Source: Actinomycetes bacterium (GTDB lineage: Bacteria; Actinomycetota; Actinomycetes; Mycobacteriales; Mycobacteriaceae). Taken from it: a stretch of 63,838 bases of DNA. A program made the translations under genes and the position numbers. The DNA lies in NCBI GenBank assembly GCA_022600605.1, contig JAHZKD010000191.1, forward strand, positions 1 to 63,838, written 5' to 3'. The first letter of the stretch is position 1, and the number at the start of each line of letters is the position of its first letter. The notes beneath the pieces are model-generated. The model was not told the origin of the DNA. It saw only the letters and a program-made list of their open reading frames with translations, and made no database searches. This document shows, piece by piece, positions 1-8,645 of this stretch.

Positions 1-86
1 CCCGACGCCGGAACCGCCACCCCATACAAATCCCGCGCACCACCAAGCGAAATCGCCGTGGCATCAACCAGGCCCTGCAAGGACAT
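1..86 (-). CDS. 5' end of an unidentified CDS running off the left edge (MSLQGLVDATAISLGGARDLYGVAVPASG...)
   Basis: Open frame on the minus strand from ATG at 86 to the window edge; only 28 codons visible. Confidence 0.35.
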   Translation of the reverse strand, partial: MSLQGLVDATAISLGGARDLYGVAVPAS

Positions 87-555
87 ACCCGGCAGTATCA
101 CCTACCACCACCAACAACGACCCACACCAACGCCCAATTCGGGTTGAGACGCCAGGCGTGCTCGCGCGTTCTGGCGGCGCCCCGATCACAGAATCTGGAT
201 CTGTAGCCGCGCGCCGCCTTCGGCGGACATGGGTCGCTGTCCCCATTTGCCGCACGCCAGCCCCCCGGGTTGAATTTGGATCCATTGGTTGGGCGAGCTG
301 TCCGGCGCGCGCCGAATCGAGGACCCTCCGGGCACACCTTGCCTCGTCGAATCGATCGGCCTCGCGAACTCGATATCAGCGGGGTCCCGCGTGAGCGCAA
401 CCGCTCTAACAACGCCTGAAAGGGCCAGCGGGATCGCCACCAACCGAACCCTGAAGTGTGGCTTCCGGGCGTCCCTGTTGTGACCCCCAGGGACATCACA
501 CAAGCCATGCTCCCGCCACCTCGACCGTGCAAGATCGAACGAGGCACGCGGAGTC

Positions 556-571
556 GTTTACGGCTGTAAAC
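556..571. promoter_or_regulatory. putative parS site 1 (GTTTACGGCTGTAAAC, one mismatch from perfect palindrome)
   Basis: Near-identical to three perfect palindromes flanking parAB. Confidence 0.6.
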
Positions 572-813
572 AGCCCGTGCCTTCGTCCCGATATCCAGCG
601 CGCGGCTGCTGTTCTGCGCGGGCCAATCTGGCCACCGGACCCCCCGCGCCAACGCGGGCACCGATGCCGCCCGGGGGTAGCCGCCCTCCCCCTTCTCATA
701 CGCAACTCATGAAGATCCGAACGCTCGGCGGTGGTTGCGATTCGGTCACCGTTTGGGGCCGTCTTAGTGTGGACACCAGCATGTTTGGTCGGGTACGGCG
801 GGTCGGCTGCCCG

Positions 814-833
814 CTGTTTACGGCCGTAAACAG
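814..833. promoter_or_regulatory. putative parS site 2 (CTGTTTACGGCCGTAAACAG)
   Basis: 20-bp perfect palindrome; core shared with other copies. Confidence 0.7.
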
Positions 834-935
834 CGCGACCGATTCGTCGTTGATCCAGGTCAGGGGGCTGCGGACCCCCAGGTGGGTGGCGCGAGAGCGC
901 CTGGGGGCCAACGGGATCGACCGATGCAACGCTGG

Positions 936-955
936 TTGTTTACGGCCGTAAACAA
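936..955. promoter_or_regulatory. putative parS site 3 (TTGTTTACGGCCGTAAACAA)
   Basis: 20-bp perfect palindrome upstream of parA. Confidence 0.7.
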
Positions 956-1081
956 CACATGATTGCGACGCAGTTTCTCGCGTGTCGCCCTGCCCGGCGT
1001 GGACCCGGAACCGTACTCTTTGGTGGTCTGTTTGGAAGTAGTCATCCGCCGTTGTGGATGAAACCCCGGAGGTTCTCCCCT

Positions 1082-1882
1082 GTGACTCGCGTATACACCG
1101 TGCTTAATCAGAAAGGTGGGGCCGGCAAGAGCACGCTCGTCGTCAACCTCGCCGCCATCGTCGCCGAAAGAGTAAACCCGAACCCCGACCCGGACTTGGA
1201 ACCCCCAGTGGCCATCGTCTCCATTGACCCGCAGGGCTCCGCCTTGTGGTGGAGCGCTCGCATTGGGTCGAAGCGGAACTACCAGATCTATCAATGGGAT
1301 GCCGCCTACGACACGTTGACCGAACTTCGTGATCTAAAGCAAGCCGTCGGCTTGGACTACGTTTTTGTCGACACCCCGGGATGGTTGGATCTCTCGCCCG
1401 GCGACGGCAGGTCCGATGGCCTCGGGAGCGGACGTGCCGCCGAGGCACTCAGGGCCGTTCTCGATGCAAGCGATGAAGTCATCGTGCCAATCACCCCCGA
1501 ACCGCTGCACCTCGACCCGACGGTTCGCACCATCGAAAAACTCCTCATCCCCCGAGGGATCCCCTTCACCGTCGTCGTCAACGCCTGGGGCGCATCCGAA
1601 GGTGAGGTCTGGCTCAACGAGACTCGGGCCTTTATGCAGAAACGTCGGTATCGGTTAGCTGAGACCGCGATACGCCGCTACAAGGTCCACGCGAACGCGC
1701 CTCTGAACCGGGTTACGGCAATTGACTACACGAAGAAGCTCAGCGATGCACAGCGACGCCAAACCGATGAGGCAAAGAAGGCTTCGGAACTCAAGGCCGC
1801 CGAAGACCTCTACCGACTTGCTGAGGAACTCACCGGCCTGGGGATCTCAATGCGTTCCGATCTCGTCGAGGCAGGACTCTGA
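1082..1882 (+). CDS. parA: ParA-family partition ATPase
   Basis: VTRVYTVLNQKGGAGKSTLVVNLA deviant Walker A; followed by a ParB-like gene. GTG start at 1082 chosen inside the longer ORF. Confidence 0.9.
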   Translation: MTRVYTVLNQKGGAGKSTLVVNLAAIVAERVNPNPDPDLEPPVAIVSIDPQGSALWWSARIGSKRNYQIYQWDAAYDTLTELRDLKQAVGLDYVFVDTPGWLDLSPGDGRSDGLGSGRAAEALRAVLDASDEVIVPITPEPLHLDPTVRTIEKLLIPRGIPFTVVVNAWGASEGEVWLNETRAFMQKRRYRLAETAIRRYKVHANAPLNRVTAIDYTKKLSDAQRRQTDEAKKASELKAAEDLYRLAEELTGLGISMRSDLVEAGL

Positions 1883-1883
1883 G

Positions 1884-2801
1884 ATGGCTAATAGAGGCGC
1901 CAACGGTTTTGACTCTTTTGACGATGAGGTGGGCGAGAAGGGGCCAGTTGACCACAAATCTCGCAGTGGCGGCGATCGGCCTCCCCAAGTGAAAAAGCCG
2001 CTGACCCTGTCAGTGGATGACCTGGCCCCAAATCCCCGCAATCCGCGCGACTCCATCGGTGATCTCGACGATCTGAGGTCGATCGTCGAGGACCAAGTCC
2101 AACCGATCGCCGTCATTCGTGCCGAGGCCTACCGAACAGTCTACCCGGGCGACGTTATCGACAGGCCGTATGTCGTTATCTGTGGCAACCGCCGCCTGGC
2201 AGCGGCCTTGAAGTTTGGCCGGCTCGAACTCGACGTCTTCGTGCGCGACGATTGGGCTACCAGCCACGGCGAGCTTCTGAAGCGAATCATGGCCGAGAAC
2301 ACCGACCGGGCCGGATTCAACGTGATCGAAGAAGCAAGAGTGGTCGAGCAGATGGTTCACGAGTTCGGGGGCCAGGAGGCCGCGGGCAAGCAGCTTTCAA
2401 AGACCAAGGGGTGGGTTTCGCAACGGCTCGCGTTACTGCGCCTAGCGCTGGAAATCCAGAACGCACTTCGCGTGGGCGATCTGGCAGTAACTGTGGCCCG
2501 GGAATGGGGCAGCATGCCCGAGGCCGAACAACTTGAGTTGTGGAGCGCGCACCAGAAAGAGCAGTTACGCAAACGTCGTCGCGTCGAGCATCGAGACCGC
2601 AACAGGGGGAGCGGGCCTTCTGAATCTGACGACACGGACCCCGCCAGCGACGAACTACCACGACCAATGAGATCGGTCACCAAAGCACTGCGCCAGGCCA
2701 CCCACAAGGATGCCGGTGACGCCGCCCAGGCATTGCGCGACTTTCTGGGCGAGGGTACGGCCAATCGCCTGCGGATCGATCTGGGCAAGTGCCTGCGATA
2801 G
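1884..2801 (+). CDS. parB: ParB-family partition protein
   Basis: ParB N-terminal region (LSVDDLAPNPRNPR...VICGNRRLAAALKFG) plus HTH (GKQLSKTKGWVSQRLALLRL); immediately downstream of parA. Confidence 0.9.
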   Translation: MANRGANGFDSFDDEVGEKGPVDHKSRSGGDRPPQVKKPLTLSVDDLAPNPRNPRDSIGDLDDLRSIVEDQVQPIAVIRAEAYRTVYPGDVIDRPYVVICGNRRLAAALKFGRLELDVFVRDDWATSHGELLKRIMAENTDRAGFNVIEEARVVEQMVHEFGGQEAAGKQLSKTKGWVSQRLALLRLALEIQNALRVGDLAVTVAREWGSMPEAEQLELWSAHQKEQLRKRRRVEHRDRNRGSGPSESDDTDPASDELPRPMRSVTKALRQATHKDAGDAAQALRDFLGEGTANRLRIDLGKCLR

Positions 2802-2807
2802 GAAAGC

Positions 2808-2835
2808 GAGGGTGTTTACGGCCGTAAACACCCTC
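2808..2835. promoter_or_regulatory. putative parS site 4 / terminator-like hairpin (GAGGGTGTTTACGGCCGTAAACACCCTC)
   Basis: 28-bp perfect palindrome just after parB stop with the same 16-bp core as sites 2 and 3. Confidence 0.7.
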
Positions 2836-3088
2836 CCGCAGCCTAGGTGACAGACTGGCCGTGCTGAAGTTATTGGCGGCCAAATACGTTGCCACTCAAT
2901 GGAATTAATTGATTCGAGAAGTCCATTTCAGCTGGTCCGTTGCGGGGTGCCAAATTTTTTCGGGGCGGGGGAGTGCCCCGAAACCGCAGCGACGGGAAGT
3001 GGGATCCCCATCCGCTCCCGGTGTTGGGTTGTGGCCGCTTCAGAGGTTGGACTCCACCCGCCGCGTCATACGGTCCGTTCCAGTTCTG

Positions 3089-3565
3089 CTATCTATCAAC
3101 ACGGGCGGGCCCAGAGGCAAGCTCCCCGGCATGGCCGGGTGTCGTATGCAGCGCCAGTGCCTGCCGGAAGCGCTGCCCAGCGGCCTCTTGGAGTTCGAAA
3201 GCTTCCATCAACAGAGCATTGGTCTCCTCGACGGCAACCAGACGCGCCCGCAAGTCAGCAACCTCGGCTGCATCCTGGCTAGAGCGCAGGTGCCCAATCT
3301 CGCTGCGTAGCTGTTCAACATCGGCGGCTAGTTCTGCGACGCGATCGCCTTCCCGCCCCGGCAATGCATCTTCGTAGAAGTACCACATGATTTTCTGACC
3401 AGACGTGTCCACCCAGCCAGAAGTCGGGTCAAGCTCGACTAGCTGGCGAATCAACGTCCGGCGATCTTTCCCGGCCCGTCGAGCGGCTTCGGCCATGTTG
3501 AGCGACCGGCGATTGCGATCCGGGGTGCGTGCAATCTCCGGTGGAACGTGGCTCGCATCAGCCAT
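3089..3565 (-). CDS. putative HTH/coiled-coil DNA-binding plasmid protein
   Basis: MADASHVPPEIARTPDRNRRSLNMAEAARRAGKDRRTLIRQLVELD (HTH-like) then long heptad-like region; RBS-like GGAGGTGG before ATG. Confidence 0.6.
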   Translation of the reverse strand: MADASHVPPEIARTPDRNRRSLNMAEAARRAGKDRRTLIRQLVELDPTSGWVDTSGQKIMWYFYEDALPGREGDRVAELAADVEQLRSEIGHLRSSQDAAEVADLRARLVAVEETNALLMEAFELQEAAGQRFRQALALHTTPGHAGELASGPARVDR

Positions 3566-3639
3566 CGCCACCTCCACTCACCGAACTCTTATTGCCAGTT
3601 TACAGTCAGTATATAGCCATTCCGCTGTTGTGATGCTTA

Positions 3640-3659
3640 CGTGGCCGACGTCGGCCACG
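3640..3659. promoter_or_regulatory. 20-bp perfect palindrome CGTGGCCGACGTCGGCCACG in divergent intergenic region
   Basis: Perfect inverted repeat between divergent genes, flanked by TATATA-type -10-like sequences on both sides. Confidence 0.6.
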
Positions 3660-3759
3660 ACGACACAAGGGTGATCGTTGGTTTTCAACGACATTTTATA
3701 TACACTGCAGGAGGACTTGATAGAGCCCAAAGTCGAGATGCCGAGGATGAACGGAGCGC

Positions 3760-4041
3760 GTGTCGATGCCCCAGACCACTGCTGAGCAGGCCAAGACCCG
3801 CAGGCCTAGAAACTGGCGGCACAGCGAAACTCGCGCGAGTCCGAAACATATCGCCAAGCGGGTCACCGAAGACAACCACGCAAACTTGAAAACGTACGCC
3901 GACGACCATCAGACAACGATCGGTGAACTGCTCGACCCTTATGTCAGTGAACTGATCAAAAAGGCCAACAAATACTGCGCTGAAAAGGCCCGTGACGAAC
4001 GCGCTGAGAAGGCCGCCAACGCTTCCGAATCGGCCGCCTAA
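3760..4041 (+). CDS. small basic protein, possibly RHH-like DNA-binding
   Basis: 93-aa ORF; VTEDNHANLKTYADDHQTTIGELLDPYVSELIKKA resembles a short helix-rich DNA-binding or regulatory protein. Confidence 0.5.
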   Translation: MSMPQTTAEQAKTRRPRNWRHSETRASPKHIAKRVTEDNHANLKTYADDHQTTIGELLDPYVSELIKKANKYCAEKARDERAEKAANASESAA

Positions 4042-4053
4042 GGGCCCGAGGTT

Positions 4054-6024
4054 TCACACGGGCCCGACTATGCGTCCGCCAAGTTGGTCGGCGATGAGTT
4101 CAATCGCGCCGCGGTCGATATCAATGTCATCAAGTGGCGGGGGACCGGTGGCCATCACCGAATCTCGGTAGGCACGCTCATCGGCACCCACATCGTGGCC
4201 CTTGTACGCGCTCAGGGCTGGCATCGCGCCCGCGAGCCTACTTTCTTCTGCACTTTGGCCCCGTATGTGTTCCCGTTCTGCCAGCCATCTTCTCCACGCG
4301 CTGCGTTCGGCGCGGTGCCGCTCAAGGCGGGTTGCACGGTACTCACCGAGACGTTGGCGCTCGGCGTGACCGTCAAGGCTGACGCTCCCACGGCCGACCG
4401 TGCCCCGGCCGGTACGCGCTATCAGGCCGGCCACTTCTAAGTCGATAACCATCGCATCACCTGTAGCCCGAGGAATAGCAGCGGCGGCATAAACATCGGC
4501 TTTGTTGGTCAGGCCGTGATAGGCGATCAGTTCATAGACCCGGCGCAGATGGTGGCCCAGTACGATCCAGGCGTCGTGTACCGGTTCGACCCGAACCCGT
4601 TGCCCTCGTGCCGGATCGGTGCTGACTCGGTTCTGACTGGTGAGCGCATACACATCGGCGTCGATGCCGATGTGCTGACGTACCATCACCAACGGGGCAC
4701 CTTCACGTTCCCGCACATCGGCGAGGACACGCCATACCGTGTCCTCGCTCAATAATCCGCAACCCACTGACAACGACCGACCGCCTACGCCTACCAGCCA
4801 GGTACCAGAGCGTTTCTCGCCAGCGACGACCGCGTAGAACGCCATTGATTGCAACACCGCGTGCACCGTCCACCGGTACCGTTTACCGGCGAACTCCTGA
4901 TCAGCCCACGCCAGCGCATTCGATAGCCAGTCTCGAAGATCCTTCGGTCCTCTAGGTCCGCCTCTTGTCCCCCCCGGTGTGTTCTTACTCTTGTGCCGCG
5001 GGGGAGAGGACTTTAAGACATTGGTGGTAAGCCAGCTCAATGCTTTGGCGACGTCGCGACCGAGCGCTTGATCGCTGCGGTGGCGGTAGCGTTCATAGGC
5101 GCGGCCAAGGCCGTTGCGCCAGGGCCCATCGCTGGCGATCATTTCTCGCAGGCTTGCGTGACTGTGGCCGCGGGCGATGGCATGTACCACCACCGACATG
5201 CGGGGTTCGTGGTGGGACTGCCATGTGGGCCGTGAGGTGCTGATAACGCCGTGCATGGCGTAGTCGGAAACTTCAAGTGGCATCGGATCGTCGCGGACGT
5301 AGGGGGTCGCGAGGCGCTGGTCTTCACCGTCTCCGACCGTGAAGACATCCAAACCCGCGGGAGCCCCCGCCGCGGTGGCTGACCGTTGGCTAGGTGTGGG
5401 TTTGAGGGCTCCGAGCAACATCGAAAGCCGTGGCAGCAGTGTGGGCTCTGAGCGTGTGGTGAACACCTCGATCGCCTCGTCAAGTGTGCCGTCGAGTTTC
5501 CGGTAGCCACCTTCGCGACACGGTGAACCGGGAGGTGTCATGCAGCCGGTTTCGGCGTTGGTGTTGGGAGTGATGTCAAGGGTAGGAAGCCGCGAAGCCA
5601 GCAAGCGCACCAGGTGCGCTATCTCGTCAACCGAAGCCGCGGTGCCAATGGCCAAGGGGCACAGCACATGCCCGCCCCCGCTGGTCGATCGGTCGGTGAC
5701 TGTTAGTCCGCCGCACTGCGCGATCCACGACACGGCCGCGGCCATGTCTGCTTCGACGGCCGCCGATCCACCGCGCTTGGCGTCGAAATCGAGCCAGAGC
5801 AGCTGCGTGCGGCCTTGCGCGTAGATATAGGCCGCGGCTGGCCGCTTCGGCAGCCGTTCGCTCAGCTTGGCGGTGTCACTAAACTTGCCGTCCTCGGGAT
5901 TCCACAGCCGCATGCGACTGCGTCCGGGTGCGGCCAGGAAACCAATGAGACGTTTCCACACCAGTTCAGGCGCGCACGGTCGAGCAGATGACGAAATGCC
6001 CGGTGCGAGCAATGCACCCGTCAC
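4054..6024 (-). CDS. plasmid replication protein with primase-like (AEP-type) N-terminal region
   Basis: 656-aa ORF; LLWLDFDAKRGG and STSGGGHVLCPL resemble archaeo-eukaryotic primase motifs; close to parAB. Confidence 0.6.
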   Translation of the reverse strand: MTGALLAPGISSSARPCAPELVWKRLIGFLAAPGRSRMRLWNPEDGKFSDTAKLSERLPKRPAAAYIYAQGRTQLLWLDFDAKRGGSAAVEADMAAAVSWIAQCGGLTVTDRSTSGGGHVLCPLAIGTAASVDEIAHLVRLLASRLPTLDITPNTNAETGCMTPPGSPCREGGYRKLDGTLDEAIEVFTTRSEPTLLPRLSMLLGALKPTPSQRSATAAGAPAGLDVFTVGDGEDQRLATPYVRDDPMPLEVSDYAMHGVISTSRPTWQSHHEPRMSVVVHAIARGHSHASLREMIASDGPWRNGLGRAYERYRHRSDQALGRDVAKALSWLTTNVLKSSPPRHKSKNTPGGTRGGPRGPKDLRDWLSNALAWADQEFAGKRYRWTVHAVLQSMAFYAVVAGEKRSGTWLVGVGGRSLSVGCGLLSEDTVWRVLADVREREGAPLVMVRQHIGIDADVYALTSQNRVSTDPARGQRVRVEPVHDAWIVLGHHLRRVYELIAYHGLTNKADVYAAAAIPRATGDAMVIDLEVAGLIARTGRGTVGRGSVSLDGHAERQRLGEYRATRLERHRAERSAWRRWLAEREHIRGQSAEESRLAGAMPALSAYKGHDVGADERAYRDSVMATGPPPLDDIDIDRGAIELIADQLGGRIVGPV

Positions 6025-6195
6025 GCGCTCATGCGGAAACGGTGTGGGGGACAGGGTTGATTGGGGCGATACGGCAGCAGGTGCGCCGTGGTGGTGTGTC
6101 GGGTGTTGCAGCTCACAGGGGTGTCCCCTATCCTGGAGCCAGCCCTATGGATGGCCCCAAAATGGTCGTGGGTATTCGGTTTTTATGGGCTACTG

Positions 6196-6217
6196 GCCGG
6201 AAGTTGGCGCTTCCGGC
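6196..6217. repeat. inverted repeat GCCGGAAG-TTGGCG-CTTCCGGC
   Basis: 8-bp perfect stem, 6-nt loop. Confidence 0.6.
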
Positions 6218-6231
6218 TCAGGTGTCAGATG

Positions 6232-6249
6232 TCCCCGCTTCGGCGGGGA
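6232..6249 (+). terminator. terminator-like hairpin TCCCCGC-TTCG-GCGGGGA followed by TTTCTGATTT
   Basis: 7-bp stem with UUCG tetraloop and U-rich 3' flank. Confidence 0.45.
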
Positions 6250-6534
6250 TTTCTGATTTCTGGACCTCGCCCAGTTGTGGCCTACGCTGTAGCGGCGCAG
6301 GATTGATCGCGTGTGACTGGTGTGCCTCCTGGGAGTCGTGGTAGAGCAGAGTGTGACACGAATGCACGGTTAAACCGGACAGACACGCTGGTCATCAGAT
6401 GCTTTTGTAGGCGGCGTCGCGTTGCATGCACCACGACGAGTAGCCGACTGCCCGCGCCCAACTGTCTGGGCTGCTCCATGCCGGTCGCGTGGAGTGCGCA
6501 CCGGATTCGGCGGCGACATCGAGAGATTTGCTGT

Positions 6535-6581
6535 GAATGTGGCTCTGGTGTTGATCGATTCGTGGTCGGCGCTTCTATCGT
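6535..6581 (+). promoter_or_regulatory. putative ESX-operon promoter (GAATGTGGCTCTGGTGTTG ... TATCGT)
   Basis: 19-nt block identical to 58566-58584 and similar to 24702-24721; TANNNT -10 at 6576-6581. Confidence 0.55.
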
Positions 6582-6589
6582 GCCAAAGC

Positions 6590-6733
6590 ATGAACTCACT
6601 GATCGCGCACTTGATAGCGGCGATACTGGCGGATGCGGCGGCCCAGCTGGGTGGGACGCCGCCAGGTGCGGGTCCTAGTGTCGCTGACCGAGCGCTGGGC
6701 TGTGCGTGCCCGACAGGTGCCGGGGCTAGCTGA
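6590..6733 (+). CDS. 47-aa small ORF, predicted leaderless, coupled to next gene
   Basis: MNSLIAHLIAAILADAAAQLGGTPPGAGPSVADRALGCACPTGAGAS; ATG 8 nt after the -10 box; stop overlaps ATG at 6733 (TGATG). Confidence 0.45.
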   Translation: MNSLIAHLIAAILADAAAQLGGTPPGAGPSVADRALGCACPTGAGAS

Positions 6734-8292
6734 TGGCTTCTGCTGCTGAGGTCGTCGAAGCGATCGACCATATTCTGCGCTACGAGCCCGATTGGCGCGG
6801 ATCGCTCAATGATGGTGATTTCACCGCACTTAACGAGATGTATGACCGCGCGAAGAACAATCCCCAAGAGTGGTTGATTGATCGCGATCTGCCGATACAC
6901 ATTGATGACAAGTACCTGGGGGCGTTGCGGCTGGACAACCCCACGTTGTTCGACGAAGCCACGCCGATAAACCCGCCGGGGCAGGCTCCGGCAACGCAGC
7001 CGGCAGCAGCGGACGTCGGCCCGACTGGGCCTGGCCAGACAACATCGCCGTCCGGTGAGGGTTTCAATGGCAGGGCTGCAGAGGCCGCTCAGCGTGTCGA
7101 TGAGGCCCTGGCCAAGAACTCCACGGCGCTCGCTGAAGCCGACGAAGAACTCGTCGATGCGGTCCTGGGCGCCAAAACTGGCTCCCAGCAGGGTCAGGCG
7201 CAACTGCGTGCACTGCAAGAAACGCTGGTCGATCAGATCCACAAGTTGGGGCCCACTTTGGATACCCCGGCCGGCCAGCAGCAGCTCAATGACTTCCTTC
7301 AGGGCAAGGTGCAAGAAATTCTGGGCATCGTGAAGTCCTCGGGGATGGACGCCCAATCTAAAGCCGAGGTACTCGATGCGTTGACGCAGCGCTACGCCGC
7401 GGTCGATGATTCCGGCGGGCCTGGCACTACTGCGCCCGGCCAAACCGGCCCTGGCACAACGACTGCCCCGCAACCGGGTTCGACCGGCGGGACTGGCGGG
7501 ACCGGAGCGCTGCCCGATGACCCCCTGTTAAACGGCTTGATTTCTGACCCGTTTATGGATGGTCTTGGGGCGCTTGCCGGGCCGGCCATGGGTGCGTTGG
7601 GAGGGCTGCCCGCGGCGATGGGCTCAATGATTCCGGGGCTGGGCGGGATGGGCGGTGGACTGCCGTTGGGCGATCTCGGTGGGGCGCTCGGTGGCGCGAT
7701 TCGCGATGCCTCGGCGCGCGGTGCTGACGATCCCGGCGCGGGGCTGCAAGAGGATCCTTCGATCACCAAGGTCGGCGAGAACGGTGAAAGCCAGAGCGAC
7801 GGCGAACCGCCCACCGAGGGGGAGAAGACCGATCCCGACGAGAATGGCCCAGCAGCTAAACCCGGTGAGGGTGAGCAGCCCCCGGTGCTCCCTGCCGAGG
7901 CTGGGCAGGCCCCGCCGGTACAGCCAGGACCTGATGTGTCGGTGGAGCTGCCAGACGGGTCGACGATCGCCGCCGAGAGCCCACAGCTGGCCCATGTTGG
8001 GCGTCTAGTTGTCGACGGCACCAATCTCGACGACGCAGCCGCCCAGGCCCAGGTCACCTTGTTGCCCGCTGGTTCCCCGGTAAGTGAGCCGGTATCGCCG
8101 AGTCAGCTTCAGCCGATGGACTACGCCCAGTTCACCGATCATCGGGTGATGGCCCTCGGCGGGGACAAAGTGTGGCTGAACGGGCAGGTCACGCCGGTCA
8201 GTGAGATGCCCACCGGCCCCAATTTCTTGGGGTGGGCACGTCCGCAAGTTCAGAGCGCCCCGGCAGCAACTGTGCTGGCTGGAGCGAATTAG
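6733..8292 (+). CDS. ESX-associated protein, DUF4226-like with Gly/Pro-rich C-terminal half
   Basis: 519-aa ORF; AQRVDEALAKNSTALAEADEELVDAVLGA... resembles mycobacterial DUF4226 proteins; first large gene of ESX locus. Confidence 0.6.
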   Translation: MASAAEVVEAIDHILRYEPDWRGSLNDGDFTALNEMYDRAKNNPQEWLIDRDLPIHIDDKYLGALRLDNPTLFDEATPINPPGQAPATQPAAADVGPTGPGQTTSPSGEGFNGRAAEAAQRVDEALAKNSTALAEADEELVDAVLGAKTGSQQGQAQLRALQETLVDQIHKLGPTLDTPAGQQQLNDFLQGKVQEILGIVKSSGMDAQSKAEVLDALTQRYAAVDDSGGPGTTAPGQTGPGTTTAPQPGSTGGTGGTGALPDDPLLNGLISDPFMDGLGALAGPAMGALGGLPAAMGSMIPGLGGMGGGLPLGDLGGALGGAIRDASARGADDPGAGLQEDPSITKVGENGESQSDGEPPTEGEKTDPDENGPAAKPGEGEQPPVLPAEAGQAPPVQPGPDVSVELPDGSTIAAESPQLAHVGRLVVDGTNLDDAAAQAQVTLLPAGSPVSEPVSPSQLQPMDYAQFTDHRVMALGGDKVWLNGQVTPVSEMPTGPNFLGWARPQVQSAPAATVLAGAN

Positions 8293-8325
8293 GTATCAGC
8301 ACTCCTACTGAGACGGGGTTAGATT

Positions 8326-8640
8326 GTGAATATGTCACTTGAGGTGGATCCCGGGGAGCTGCGGCGTCGCGCCGAGCAGCATGCCCAGGCCATCGACCAG
8401 ATTAAGGCGGCCCGCGCCGACAACGAACGGATGACCAGCGAGGCTTCGACGCTGGGTCCGCTGTATCACCAGGTTCGCGCCTCGGTCAGCGAGGTGACCA
8501 GCATGCGTGACAGCGCGCTGGCCAGCGAGCAGCTCCGCCACGAGCAAATGCGTGATGCGCTGCTTGCCTCAGCAATCGATTACGAGCGGATCGAAGCCGA
8601 GAACCGTGCTGGCCTGACCATCAGCCCGCACGATACGTAG
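8326..8640 (+). CDS. EspC-like/DUF2580-type putative ESX substrate
   Basis: 104-aa helical protein ending with YERIE (YxxxD/E-type signal). Confidence 0.6.
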   Translation: MNMSLEVDPGELRRRAEQHAQAIDQIKAARADNERMTSEASTLGPLYHQVRASVSEVTSMRDSALASEQLRHEQMRDALLASAIDYERIEAENRAGLTISPHDT

Positions 8641-8645
8641 GGGGA

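Noticed and set aside
98-661. 187-aa minus-strand ORF left of parA
   Set aside because: Low-complexity Arg/Gly/Ser composition, overlaps several other spurious ORFs and a parS copy; no RBS or domain.
6370-7473. 367-aa minus-strand ORF
   Set aside because: Antisense to the DUF4226-like CDS and promoter region; composition typical of spurious high-GC ORFs.
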